A program made the translations under genes and the position numbers. This document shows, in pieces, positions 13,564 to 27,160 of a DNA stretch of 64,000 nt. Under the pieces are notes generated by a model that was not told the origin of the DNA, ran no database searches, and was given only the letters and a program-made list of their open reading frames with translations. Position 1 is the first letter of the stretch, and every line of letters starts with the position of its first letter. Source of the DNA: Ecdyonurus torrentis (lineage: Eukaryota; Arthropoda; Insecta; Ephemeroptera; Heptageniidae); the NCBI GenBank assembly GCA_949318235.1, contig OX439131.1, positions 30,801,950-30,865,949 on the forward strand. The letters are read 5' to 3'.

Positions 13564-14407
13564 AAATATAAAGCCATTGTTTTCATACCTAAAGGTTTGC
13601 ATATTTTTTCACTCTTGTATTTAAAAATTCACTAATTAATAACATACATAGTAAAGAATTACATTAATTGGCATCATCATCAATAAAGTATAAAATTTCC
13701 TTTAACCATTAAATATAATATAAGCTAGTTAAATATATTATACTGTCTATGCTTGTATTATTATATTTGATAGAAAATGTAAATTAATTTTAAACTTAAT
13801 CTCAAAAGTTTGATATTTCTCTGGAAGAAGTAACTTAGACTTTGTTTACAAGAAATAAACAACAAATTTACTTAAATATTATTATAGTACAAAATAATAA
13901 TCAAATATCGCCAAAAACTTAAAAGTATATGTTATGAGTATACTTAAGTATTAGTAATGGTAAAATAGTGCTAAAAATAAAATAATGAATACAAATTTTA
14001 AACAAAAAACGTTAGACGAAACAAAAAGCACTGTATTTCAAAAAGAAGTACATTATAATAACTTTGTTCATTTTTTTATTTTTTTTTCTAAGCAAGAAAA
14101 CTTAACTGTTTAGCTAACACTTCAAAGTAAAGTATGACTTCAAAGTAAAAAATTATTACTATAACTTTTAAAATATGTATAGTTTTGTGAACTCTTTTGA
14201 AATAGGTTAGAAATACAAAACTTTGTATAATACTTCAAGAATGACAATGAAGATACTGTTTTTTCATTTCAGTCATCTCTCTCTCTCTCTCTCTCCATTG
14301 AATTCAGTGGTTTCAGTGGTTTAAAAGTGTTATTTAAAGTTCTAATACTGGTGTATCATTCTAATAGAAAACTATAACAACTAGTTCAAGAAGTTATATA
14401 CATACAT

Positions 14408-14433
14408 AATATATATATATATATATATATAAA

Positions 14434-14520
<87 letters not shown>

Positions 14521-14550
14521 ATATATATATATATATATATCCATATATAT
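14408..14550. repeat. Interrupted (AT)n microsatellite, about 140 bp
   Basis: AT runs broken by AAA, TT and two CC interruptions near 14519 and 14541. Confidence 0.95.
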
Positions 14551-15246
14551 GATTGATAATGTTGGCATAAACCATCAAAATTTCTCTACGAATTTTAACT
14601 AACATGTAATTTTATGGCGTATTTGTCGAATTTTATATCAAACGTGCTTTCAAATTTGATGTATATCAAACCCTATATTTAAATTTGCATAATATTTTCT
14701 ACTAAAATGAACATAAATTTTGTAAGAACTTATTTTGTACATATAATTATTCAAGCAATATTACTATTCATTTAGGCCTATATTAAATCACTGTGGAAAT
14801 TAACTTTTCTATAGCCTAAAACGCTTAATAAAGTAGTAGAAGAAAAAAGATAAAAAAAAGGTATAAATTTATATACAGTAATTTCATTGTTCAATACCAA
14901 AGCTATCTGCATGTATCAGAGCGATTTACGGAGCTAATACCGGCGTTTAAAATTGCAACAATCGTACAGATTGTTTAACCTACCCTATGACTTGTCCAAT
15001 TAAATGGAGTACAATACTATAAGAAATAATTTTAATGATTGCTACAAATTAGTATTGCCGTCGTTTCAAACAAATTAAAACTTCCCTTTTTAACATACAT
15101 ATTACCTAAAGTAATCTTTATTGCTAAACAATAAAATAAAAATTTATTTTTCGTACATTTAAGTATTTTTAAATCACAGATCAAGGAGATTAAAAAGTAA
15201 ACTTACTCTTACTTTTATTGCTTTCATTTTCTAGAATGTCCGTAAC

Positions 15247-15247
<1 letters not shown>

Positions 15248-15273
<26 letters not shown>
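15248..15273. repeat. Poly-A tract
   Basis: 26 consecutive A. Confidence 0.92.
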
Positions 15274-15277
<4 letters not shown>

Positions 15278-16069
15278 CTACTTGAATTTAAAATAATGTC
15301 CTCATAAAAGTAATTATTTTAATTGTTTTGATGAAACCATATAGTAAGCTTTTAACCACGAAAATGTTCTCAAATATAGACTTTCTTTCATATTAATGTT
15401 AAATAATGCTCTAAAATATATCATGTTTAAATAAGCCGTTAAGTAATTGGTGTTTTAAATACAGCTAAGCTTGGATATGTAAAGCTTTCTTATTTTAAGG
15501 AAAACTTTTTTTTTATATAAATATATCATTTCAAAAAATTAAAATATTAACTCAGGCTAAAATAAAGAAACCAGCTTTACTTTCCATATTGCAGCGTATA
15601 AATATGTAACTGATAAATTTAAATGAATATAGGCAATTTTTTTATTGCAGTTTTGAACTTTACACAATAATACTATAATACTTAATTTTAAACACTATTT
15701 CATATATTACTTGATTTGGATTTTCAAATAACCAAAAATCGTTTACGTTTACTTTATACCAATGCTCTGATAATCTTCAATAGCATTGTCATTTTATTAC
15801 AAACTTGCTGAATTGCACTTGCGCATAGATAAGTATAAAAAAACTGCATATAAGGGACTTGGAAATGCAATCAGGTCACTGCATAAAAATGTAAAGTGTA
15901 GATACAGCTTAAAATAGGATTAAATTTTTCTGCACCTTTTGTATATTTATGTTGAAATATTACACATAAAGGAATTTTTTAATAGTCTTGTCAACAATTT
16001 CCATTTTAACTATTACTACCATTACCATATAGTAAAGTAGCAAAATTTATCGTTTTATTGTTATAAACT

Positions 16070-16074
<5 letters not shown>

Positions 16075-16154
<80 letters not shown>
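16075..16154. repeat. (GA)n microsatellite, 80 bp
   Basis: An uninterrupted GA run. Confidence 0.97.
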
Positions 16155-16156
<2 letters not shown>

Positions 16157-17154
16157 ACTTTGATACAAGCCCACTCATCTTCAGCAAAAAAAAAATCATA
16201 AAAAATGTTTTAAATCTTTTTTTCTCTGTGATAATGATTGAAAGAAAAATGAATTTTCAGTGTTACGTGATATTAAAGTAAAATTCATTCTTTCGTTATA
16301 GTAAGGCTGTACATTTTTTTTTTTTCATTATTGTTTTAACATGAAAGATATTAAATTAAATTTTCCTCGAAATATGCTCTAACTTATTTAGAAATATTAA
16401 TATCACATGCCGTGCCACGTAAAATTGTTTGTTGTCATATTATATATTTTTTAATGCTTTTGCATAATTTATATTCCAAGTTACGTGTAAAATGATAAAA
16501 AAAATCCAATATAGCCTGAGAAAATAAAGTCTTAATCACACAGTGCTTGTAAAAATTTGATACGGTATGAAACTGTTCTCAAGAAAATGGATCAATTTTT
16601 GAGTCAGAGATGTTTTTTTCTTCTTCTTCTTCTTCTAAGTAAAAGAAGGAAAGAATTGGTATAGTATATCAATAAACTTTAAAAGTCTCGTTATTTCGAA
16701 GAAGAAGAGTTTTAATTTGCACATTCAACGAAAAGTGATAGCCATACTGTTAAGTTTAAAATCACGCTGTAAATTGGTAAAGTTTGTAAACCTAGTGAAT
16801 TAATTTTAATTTTACGTAAAATGTTTTTCAACTTCTCACTTGTATGTTTTAGATGATTGTCGTTCAAAGAAGTAGTTTACGGAAACTGTGTATTTGAAAA
16901 TTTCATTTGTAAGGGATATTACTTTTAAAATAACGACAACCAAAAAGATTATCAATACTGATTATTATTATTATTATTACTATATATTTTTTTGGCATGA
17001 AATGTATTTTTAGACCTTTGAAAATGTTACAAATGAATATGTATGATAAAAACTTCATTTTTTTTACATCAATATTCTAGCTGACTTAATAAATTTGATT
17101 TAATTTTTGAAATCACATAGAATTGAATTCAATACCCACACATGATTGAGATAA

Positions 17155-17266
17155 TAATGCTGTTCGTAAACCCTGTTCTCTTGCACCAAAAAATGCGCAT
17201 TCCATTTGATTAACCATAGCTGATCGTCATTTTAGGAGCAGAGAACAGGGTTTACGAACAGCATTA
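17155..17266. mobile_element. Short MITE, family M112, copy 1 (best preserved)
   Basis: This 112-bp unit has ends TAATGCTGTTCGTAAACCC and its inverted partner GGGTTTACGAACAGCATTA. The terminal repeats are about 26 bp and perfect or nearly so. The interior contains CCAAAAAATGCGCATTCC. TA sits at both ends, the normal duplication of Tc1/mariner-type MITEs. Two diverged relatives lie at 23014 and 28153 in the same orientation. It has no coding content. Confidence 0.9.
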
Positions 17267-19644
17267 ATATTTAAATGATAATCATTTTAAAACTTTTTTA
17301 TGAGAATACCATGCGTTGAGTGAGTTTGGATGGTAAAATATTATTATCACGTTCGTATAATTTAGATTTGTTACAGGTTACAATGAGCTAAACAAAATTT
17401 CAGTTAAATCAAAGTATTTTATCTTTTAATTGAAAAATTGTATCTTAATTTTAGTATTTATAGTTACTAAAAATATTACTTTTAAATTTATTTGAAAATA
17501 AAATATAAAAATAATAATTTGTGACTGTTTCATGTGTTTGTTGTAACGTAAAGAAATTTATACTGTACAACGTTTGAGGTTAAAAAAAAAAAAAAATAAA
17601 TAAAAAAACGGACGGCTCTACCATGATGGCATGTAATACACATGAAGACATGTACTAATTAAAATCTCCATATAAATACATTGTATTTCCATTTAACATT
17701 AAAATAAAGTTGTCGTACCACATCTCACTGTAAGTACAGTACATATTCAATTTTAAAACGTTATACAACTTCTGATAAACTCGTGTTTTTATAAAAAAAA
17801 CTCTATGTTATTCTGTATTTTTTTTTCATAATATATTATTTTACACACAGTAATGTGTAGTAGTTTTTTTTTAAATAAAAAAGGTAACTAGAATATATAT
17901 TTATATATATATAAATGTACAAGTTGGCAATACATTTTTTAAAGCTTTTATACCTCAAGGGTTTGTTTTTTCCGTTATGTATTCTATCATTGCGTTTCTT
18001 TGTGCAGTATTTCATTCTATCCAAGCTGTAGTCAGCTAATTAGCGAGTTTTCATTGCGAAGAGCAAGCGAGAACTTTTTTTTCTCTTTTTTTTTTCTCTT
18101 TCTCTCTGACGAACACCAACAAGCCTGTAGCAAAGTACAGCTCAAACTAGGAAGTGGCAGGGAATAAATAAATTAAAAAAAAATTGAGAGCGAAATAAAA
18201 ATTTGCGAGCTACTATACCGGTCCTTCGAACAACCAAAAAACCTCATCTTTGTTCTTTTCTCTGTCATTAATGCACTACTTGTATTTAGTTTATATTTTC
18301 CTTAAAAAAAAAGTCTTAATTAGGTCAACATTTCCCTAGTTTTCCTTCTTTAAAACGTTCTTTTTGTTTAGTACCAGTATAGTTAATTAAAATCGCATTA
18401 GAATAAGTTCTACCTGCAGTATTGTTTATTTTGTATACGTTTTCTTTAAAGAGCATTTCATGAATCAATATTACATTTAAACATTTATTTAACATTTTAT
18501 TTATTTTATTTGAATTTGAGAGAACATAATATGGTATAACGTCTATACATTTTTTGATCAATATAAATAGAAGAATAACTCCAATTTGTATAGAAAACAT
18601 TATTAAAAGGATAGTTGGTTTATTTGTAGTTATCATTTTAATAGTTTTATTTTTGCACTAAAATAATAATAATAATAATACACTTGCATTGTAAATACCA
18701 GTGGTTTATCGGTTTGACACAGATAATTTTACTGTAAAGTCACATTTATTATGCTCTTCCAGCTCAATACTATATTTAGTAAAAATACATGTTTTTTCAC
18801 TTTTCCATTTCCTTCAATTACCTTAATTAATTAGGATATGACAGAAAATCAAAGAATAATATTTGCTATTTATTCTTACATACTTTAAATATTGAATGAC
18901 CTAATAAATGAGAAAGTAATCCATTATTAGCAACCACAACGAAACTTAATCCATTATACCATATTATAGTATAGTATAGACCATATAATAGTAAATAACA
19001 TAAAATTTTACCAAATTTTATTGAAGAAATTGATACTGTATAAGACACTTCAAATAACTTGGATTACTGATTTTAAAAAGTGCAAAAGTACCTAATTTTT
19101 AAATCATTTTTTTTAAAACTATAAATTACCTTTTTTTATATGTTTAAGTTGATATTTTTTAAAGTGTTACTGATTTAATTTTATCCAAAGAAAAAGTGAT
19201 TAGACGATTGGACCTTTTTTTTTATTTTTATGTAAAAGTGTAATGAAGTATGACAAATAAAAATAATAAAAGTGGAAAAAATTTCAAAAAAAAAAATAAT
19301 AATAAAAAAAGGTTGTACGTACAATATACTTTATCTCATCAGGTTCTTTAACGTATATTTTGGTCTAACTGTAAGTTCCTTTTTCATTTTGTACAAATTC
19401 TATTCTTACTCACTTTTAATCATATTTAAATAATCATGTGTGAATACAATTAACTAAAATATTAAGCAATTATGATCTTACGGATAATATAATTAAATAA
19501 CTTAAAATAAGAATTCAAAGAATTTTCCTCTTCAATAAATAATTTAAATGATCTTTGCCGAAATTTTTTTTAGCACTTGATGTTGACGTCATGGGCTTAT
19601 TGATTAGAAGCTCGGTGCGCAGGCAAAAAAGCAGTGGGAAAGCA

Positions 19645-19695
<51 letters not shown>

Positions 19696-19960
19696 TCCAC
19701 TGCCAAACACCACATTCTCTACTATCTACCTGCTAGTTATACTTTTACCTTCAAGAACTCACTCATACTACATCTAAAGTTTTTGTCGTTTTCTATTAAA
19801 AAAAAGCGTTCTGTACTTACGTAAAAACTACAATAATACTAATAAAAATCACCTCGAAATTTTTATATTTTTAGCCTAACACGATTTTCTATTTTAATAT
19901 TCTATCATATATTTTTAATGCATTGAGGAGATTAAGTTCCGAATTTTAAATCACTTTAAG
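17267..19960. other. AT-rich noncoding DNA
   Basis: There is no supported gene. The stretch contains a 46-bp (GA)n at 19648, several short poly-A runs, and a GC-richer patch at 18000-18240 with CT-rich strings but no coherent frame. A minus-strand open frame at 18325-18636 has AT-driven composition and no recognisable domain. Confidence 0.5.
19648..19693. repeat. (GA)n microsatellite, 46 bp
   Basis: An uninterrupted GA run. Confidence 0.96.
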
Positions 19961-19963
19961 TAA

Positions 19964-20271
19964 AGCTCGTTCTGTAAAGTAAAGTGAATCTCAATAACAG
20001 TGATTGGCTGACCAACAAAATAAGACACATTCATTGGTTGATCTTTTTTTTTTTTTAAGCCGATAAAAGTGAGTCGCATATTGAAAATGGAACTTTTTTG
20101 GGGAAGTTTCTTTCATTCTTATCAAGTTCAAAGTTCTAAAAGAAGTAATAACAATGATTGACCATATGTATAAACGTAGTAAACAGGTAACGACGTCATA
20201 ACCAGCTGTTTATAACAAAGAAACATTTTCGAAGCTGGCTCAATATTTGTGTGTAGTTTATAGAACGAGCT
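19964..20271. mobile_element. Candidate Harbinger-type MITE (TAA target duplication)
   Basis: The ends are AGCTCGTTCTGTAAA and its inverted partner TTTATAGAACGAGCT, one mismatch in about 15 bp. TAA flanks both sides (19961-19963 and 20272-20274). A 3-bp TAA/TTA duplication is characteristic of PIF/Harbinger elements (established). The ~308-bp interior has no transposase frame. It is GC-richer than its surroundings and includes TGATTGGCTGACCAAC and a related CATTGGTTGATC. Confidence 0.65.
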
Positions 20272-22199
20272 TAAATAAAAGAGGAAAAAATCATGTTAAA
20301 TAAAGTTACACTTTTGTTTTTTCAAAATTTAAGCCGTTAGTGAAAAATTAACAACCATAAAACTATTTTTATATAAAACAAGCAGACTTGTGCTTTTGAT
20401 AATCAATTCTTGAACATTGGTAATGTAATGTAAAATGCTCTGCCTTGATGAAAAATATCAAATTTTCTATTTGAACTCTTTGATGTAATGATTTTTCTTC
20501 TCGTTTTGCTTGAGATGTTAAGGTTTGAAAGATGGTGCTTTAGATACACAGCTTAAATACTATAGCGTCTGTCTTTCAGTCAATCAGAGCGCACGTAGCT
20601 TCTGCTGATTGCTTCTCAAAACGTGGGGCAAATGTCACTTTAGTATCACGTTAGGATCAAAATCGTATTACATAAAAGTTGGATTATAGACCATCGTGTA
20701 TTTTTTTAAATCCTTTAACTTTTTTTTTTTTTTTGTTTTAGTCTTTTAGTCAAGCTGCATTGAAAATGTCAAATAACCTTCTTTAGACACTTTACAATTC
20801 CATACCGTAATCTGTTGAAAGAAAACTTTCTCTTTTCTTTTTGATATCACATTAGGAATTTTTATTTATTCAAATGATTCATGATATGTAAATAAATAAA
20901 TATACATATCTTAATAAATAATATAATTATAAGATAATCACTGCACGTAAGCTGCTTTATTTCTTGTTTATATATTTTTTAATTACAAATCATTATTTAT
21001 GATCCAAATACTCATTATTAGAACGTCCTGATAAAAGCTCAAAATGCTCATTAAAGTTTCTTTAAAGTACTCTGACCGAATTATTTCTCTATTATTGAAA
21101 ACCTCAGTACAATAGCATGCATTTAAATGGCAATCGTGACCTCTCAACAATGAAAAAAAAAAAAAAAAAAAAATGAAATACTTGGGAATTTCTAGTGTAC
21201 TTTAATGTTCATCCATCTTAGCAGCTGATTTCTTTTTTATCTTATTAGTTTACAAAATAATTTTTACGATGAAAGTATGTCTTGATCCTATTAATTATTT
21301 TTTAAACTTCGTGCCACTTGCCAAATAAGCAAACATATATATAGACTTAAGTTATTTAGACCTTATAATGAATTACTCTATTATTAATTATTTCATTTGA
21401 ATGCTATTATTACTCATTTAACGAAACATTAAAATACGTAAGGGAAAAAAATGAAAAGAATGATTTCTTCTGCTCAGAAAGCTATGAGATTTTAGTTTGT
21501 ATTTTTCCATTTTTATACATATTTTCACTGTGGTCTTGGACTTCTTTGGTGGTTAATTTAAGGTAATTTGAGTTAATATAAGTTAACGGAAGAGAATTTA
21601 ATATACGTCACTTGGAAATTTTATTTTCTTATTTCCGCTTTTCCTAGCGTTTTGAAGGCTTTTTTTCTTTCTTTTTGGAAAATTTGAAATTATACTAGCA
21701 AATCGACCAAAATCGTATTTGAGACATAAAATTTGTTACAGCTTATATCTCCAGTTACATTTGGTTGGTTAGAAATTTAATACCATTATTATGAAACGTA
21801 CATTTAAATCAATTAAATGATATAAATACATAATAATTAAAATATCAAATATTTTAAAATAAAATAACTATTCTTCCCTTATTGATATGCCTCTCATTAA
21901 AAGGCATTTTTATATAGTAGTTTATTTTGTTATAACATTTTACAGTACATTATAACAAGCATTACAGAAAATAAAAAGCAATATTACGATACTGACATTG
22001 CAATTTTACATTGTATAAAAGTTGTAAACTTTACAAGTCACATCAACGTCTCAATTAAAATTCAAAGAAAGCAAGACAATGAAAAAAAAGTTTGATAAGA
22101 AATCTAAAATCAAGTCATGAGTAGGCGTAATTATCCTAATTTTGTCGCAATTATCAAGTTTTGAAGCACGCCAAGTTGCTGCTCATGTTCTCCCTCTGG

Positions 22200-22295
22200 C
22201 TACTTCTTGTTTTTGAGAATGAAGCACGACTTACAGTCACCGCAAATCTTCTGCATGTCACAAGTAAAAATCTTTGCTTCACAAGTGAAACACAT
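22200..22295 (-). other. Cys-rich 31-codon frame, possible exon relic
   Basis: On the minus strand an ATG-to-TAG frame reads MCFTCEAKIFTCDMQKICGD then CKSCFILKNKK. The cysteines are spaced C-x2-C-x6-C-x5-C-x2-C-x2-C, which resembles a small zinc-binding knuckle. The base composition is richer in G+C than its neighbours. A stop lies eight codons upstream and I see no good acceptor, so it may be a decayed transposase or gene fragment, or chance. I do not recognise a family. Confidence 0.2.
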
Positions 22296-22435
22296 TTTGT
22301 ATTTGATCAATAGTTACAATTTTTTTAATTGCCTCTATTTTTCTTGAGCAATTACTCTTCAAATAACAATAGACATAATGATGATGATTTATTTTATGTT
22401 TTATGCATCTACTTACATATAATTTGCCATTGTAA

Positions 22436-22438
<3 letters not shown>

Positions 22439-22469
<31 letters not shown>
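22439..22469. repeat. (GA)n microsatellite
   Basis: About 15 GA units. Confidence 0.95.
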
Positions 22470-22473
<4 letters not shown>

Positions 22474-22584
22474 AAATCAATCGATTGTTAAGTTTATTTG
22501 AATTTTCCAATTATTACACAAATTGCCAATAATATTAACATACTTGGTTACTTTAATGTATGATTTTTGTATACAAGAATCATG

Positions 22585-22699
<115 letters not shown>

Positions 22700-22797
22700 A
22701 CATTCGAACGTTTTTATGCAAAGCATATTCATTATTATCAATGCAGCCTATACTGCTGTAATGTATTTTCATTTTCTACGCTCCAAATGCTCTTTTC

Positions 22798-22933
<136 letters not shown>

Positions 22934-23013
22934 CCATTCCTTATTTAGTTTAACAAGTTAAATGTTACGATATAAACTAAGATTTCACATAAAGTACATA
23001 TTGTGTATTAGAG

Positions 23014-23124
23014 TAGTGTTGTTCGTACCCCTGTTTTCTTCCACCAAAAAATGCGCATTCCATTTGAATAACCAAAGGTGATCGCCATTTTATGAGCAGA
23101 GAACAGAGTTTACAAACAGCATTA
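23014..23124. mobile_element. Short MITE, family M112, copy 2
   Basis: This unit has the same length and interior as the copy at 17155, including CCAAAAAATGCGCATTCC and the downstream GAGCAGAGAACAG block. TA is present at both ends (23014-23015 and 23123-23124). The left end has diverged to GTGTTGTTCGTACCCC, while the right end keeps AAACAGCAT. It is followed about 18 bp later by a poly-A/(CAA)n tract. Confidence 0.88.
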
Positions 23125-23139
23125 GTGTCTCTAAAATAT

Positions 23140-23142
<3 letters not shown>

Positions 23143-23209
<67 letters not shown>
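23143..23209. repeat. Poly-A followed by (CAA)n
   Basis: About 38 A, then nine CAA units and an AACT-type tail. It lies 18 bp past the MITE copy at 23014. Confidence 0.94.
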
Positions 23210-25732
23210 TAAACTAAACTAAAAATTAACCATAATTACTTGTATATAGTTTTAATTGCACATTTAAATATTTTGCACATTTTATCTTTTTATTTTTTTA
23301 AACCATACATTAAAAAAATAATAAACTGTAAGTTTACCCACACTTACAATAATAAGTACATTTCTATGACGAAAACGATTATTGAAAATTCAGAACTTTC
23401 TCTTGCTTGGAATATCAAATTCAAATATACATTTTATTTTTTTAAATTTCAATCGGAATGTTTTTAAAACCAAAAACAAACAAAAATTGAATCAGCAAAA
23501 TGTGAGTTCAGCACCATATATTAACAAGTGTTAATTTAGTGAATAACCCGCAAACGTTTGCTATTTTTAATACATTTAATATTTTTGTTTTTATCTATTG
23601 AATTGTATCTATGAATTGCAAATATACATATATAATTTTCATATGTATAAATATTTTGTCAATAAAATACTAAATATTTATAGAATTTATTTGGTTAGTT
23701 GTAAAATAATTAAATAATTTCCTAGATAAATTTACATTTGATTGTTTGATTAACCACATAACTGGTACTTTATTACGGTAGTTTATTATAAACTAATTAC
23801 TGAGGTTATAATTGTAATATAAAACTGTAGACAACACATTAAAATTTTAATTAAAATTACTTGCATATTTTACAATTATATATACACATACAGTAATACA
23901 GCATTGATAACAACTGAGCGCGAAACAAAAGCTTAATCTGAAGTGCTTTTATGCCAGTAAGGTGAGACAATCACTTATTTTAAGGTGTTAGAAGGTAAAG
24001 AATCAGTCTGGAAAGAACATTCAATGCGGGCTTAATTTCCAACATTAAAACTTGGTAAAATTTTCATTTTTTTTAAAGCTGGCCTGCACGGACTAACGTA
24101 ATAATTATACTATAACTATATGCAGCAATATTTTTGCTCCAAAACATAATATATGCTATATTTGTACAGTGATTGATTTTACTACATATCATAATAGTCA
24201 AGCTGTTCAGTATAATTACTTATGTTATTTCAAAATAGCAACATTTGTGCAACAGTTTAATGCTGCAAATAATTACGTAATTTTTTACGTCTGCAAAACA
24301 GTAAAATTTAAGTGGCCCACTACTTTAGGTAAAGAACAGCAGTTACTTACATAAATAACTTATAATAAATTGTTAGCATAAACATAGAATTAATAACTTA
24401 TGCATATTACGTTTTATCCTTACATTTTTTCTTTTTTTTTTTTTTGCTTTATTGTTAAAAGTAGCATCACCATTTTAAATTAAATTTACTGAAGTATTAA
24501 TGCAAGAAGCTTAAATTATAACTTGAAATAAACATTTTTCTTGATTGCGTTCTATTAGTCATGGAAAATGTTAAAATTAAGTTCATTACAAATTATTTGA
24601 GTGCTATATTTATGCTATACATTATAAGAACATGCATATTATAATATCATGAGTAATGTGTACTAATATACATATATGTTTGTATATCATACCTGTGTGA
24701 GTGACTGTCAATCAGAGTTTGTTGTTGTTGTTATTGTTGTTGTCTTGACAGTGTAGAAAGTGTAGCACGACAGCAAAATAAATGAAATTCATGACAATAT
24801 TGATAATTAATGATACATAAAATACAAATCCAACAAATGCATATCAATATAAAAATAAAAAACATTTTTTAACAATTCAGCGAACTTAAAAAAATGGAGT
24901 CTTTATAGTAAACATTATTTCCCCTTCACTTCAAAGATTTGAAAGAAAAAGTATTTATATAATATTGGTAATACATTTAAAAAAAAAAAAAGTATTACAA
25001 TACGTATAAAAATACGTATTCTTTAAATTTAAAACTTGATTTTAGATTGAAACTATATATACTTACTTACTAAGCTTTTAAATAAATTTTATTTTATATA
25101 TTACGTCTTTATATATAAGGCCAATGTAGATTTGTTGCAAAAAGAAAGTTGTAGAAGTTGCAGAATTTTGTTACAAAGTAATAAATTCAATGTACGTATA
25201 CGTAGAGAAAAAATATTTTATTCTTTTGAAAGTTGCTATAAAGATGTGAATTGTAAGTTGTTTTTTTTCTTTTTTCTTTCTTTTCTCTCTCTCGTTGTTT
25301 TCCAATCTTATCTAAGAAGATATAAATTATAATTTATTACTTTATTGAACGACAATTTTATGTTTAAAAAAATTGTAATGAAATTATTTCATGCTTACTA
25401 TCTATACATACTTTTTATAAAAATATTTTTAGCGTTAAGATATTTTAAATATTTCAATAAAATTCTTACTAAAGAAAAAAAAAATAAAGTCAGCTGATTT
25501 TTATGGAGATAAAAATATTCTAATTATTCTCTGCATGTATACAAGCGTATTTATTTATAAATTCTATAGAATTTTAAAATAACCTAGATTTATTTTTAAT
25601 GTAGAACAACCAAAAACAAAAGACTGTTTTAAAACATTGCTATTTTAAACTCAATGTGCAGATAACTTTTTTTTCCGTTAGAAAATAGCAAGAAAATAGC
25701 AAGTAAAATAGAATTACAGCTTCATATTATAC

Positions 25733-25740
<8 letters not shown>

Positions 25741-25812
<72 letters not shown>
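25741..25812. repeat. (AT)n microsatellite, preceded by short (GT)n
   Basis: A 72-bp TA run after gtgtgtg. Confidence 0.96.
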
Positions 25813-25815
<3 letters not shown>

Positions 25816-27118
25816 CCTTCATATTTTATAACGTTATAAATTTTTCTTATATAAATTTAAAAAAAAAAGCACTCTCTGTTTCCTTAACAACCGGGTAAAG
25901 ACGTTAAGTGCATAATATAAAGTGCATTGTGCATGATGTAGCAGGTGTGCATTCAACTGCGTTGTATGCACCTTACTCTCTCCCTGCTTGTTGTGATGAT
26001 AACACGTTTCTATTTCTAGCCACTGCTACATGTCAAGCATCGTTACTTTATGCACCATTGAAATACTATGAGACTTTTTTTTTATGCTAGAAAAGTGTTC
26101 TTGGATCTAGTTTTGAATTATTACTCAAGAATTACGTAGAATCTTTACTTCATATTATAATTTCAAAGTTCACCCTCATTATTATTATTATTTGTTATGA
26201 ATTGCGCACCACGCATTCCAAACTCAGAAGCAGACATCCATTAAATTAACCTTTGAAATTTGTAATTAACAATTTTCGTATGTTAAATCCTATTTAACGT
26301 CCAATTTTTTATTTTATAACTTATTGAAAAATATACATGAACATGTTAATTATTTTAAATAAATAAAAACTTGAAGCATGAATACTTCTACAAAATTAAT
26401 TTTGTTGCATAAAATTTTTATTTCCTGAAACAGATAATCAATTTTCAAACCATACCTTTTCTCACTGATATTTCTATTTATATCTTGTCCCGATATTTTC
26501 CTTATCCAAACTTTTTTATTTCACTGTCAGACAATTTGTTCATCATATAATATTACCTTTACTTTCAATCATATATTTCAATTAAAAAAAAATCCATTGA
26601 TGTGAAACATAAATTGAAGGTTAATTAAAGTTATAAAAAAATTCTAAACTTTATGAAATGGAAAAATCCTATTGATGGAAGTGTACTATTTTTTTACACC
26701 TCAGTGCTTGTTAAGTAAATGGAAATAGTCTTTCATTTTTCCCCATTGTTGCATAAAAGATAACTTGGAAACAAAAAACTTATAGAACAAAAAATGCACA
26801 CCGACTGCTCCATTCACAATGTAATGGCATAGTAGGATACTTTAACTTTATATTTTTTTATTCCATAAAATGATAATGAATTATATATAAATAATAATTA
26901 GTACAATAATTGTAGCTTGTGCATACAGTAAAGTTTGATGTTTCATAATTATGTATTTCTTTTATACAAATACTTTTTTTAATTTCTGAAAGTTTATATT
27001 GCATTGACAAGCCATATTAAAAAAAAGAAAGTTCTAAATAACGTTGGTTAAATTTTGCAGAAACCATTGAAGTAAATACTACTTGAAGTTTTGATAGCAA
27101 AACTTTACTGCGAGGACA

Positions 27119-27150
<32 letters not shown>

Positions 27151-27160
27151 ACACATACAC
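27119..27160. repeat. Compound (CT)n-(CA)n repeat
   Basis: About 18 bp of CT, then about 20 bp of CA. Confidence 0.92.

Larger units (their letters stand above)
8055..17154. other. AT-rich noncoding DNA with microsatellites
   Basis: I see no gene. The main contents are a 70-bp (CT)n at 9473, poly-A at 12541 and 13508, (AT)n at 14408 and an 80-bp (GA)n at 16075. A 44-codon frame at 12770-12904 begins in a good context (aaccATGGcag) but has no other support. A GC-richer patch at 10560-10680 has a minus-strand open frame without convincing splice sites. Confidence 0.55.

Noticed and set aside
18325..18636. 103-codon minus-strand frame
   Set aside because: No motif, AT-driven amino acid use, and no splice or promoter support.
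25870..26090. 60-codon frame in a GC-richer patch
   Set aside because: No domain, no acceptor/donor pair, and the patch contains repeated TGCA-type words that explain its open frame poorly as coding.
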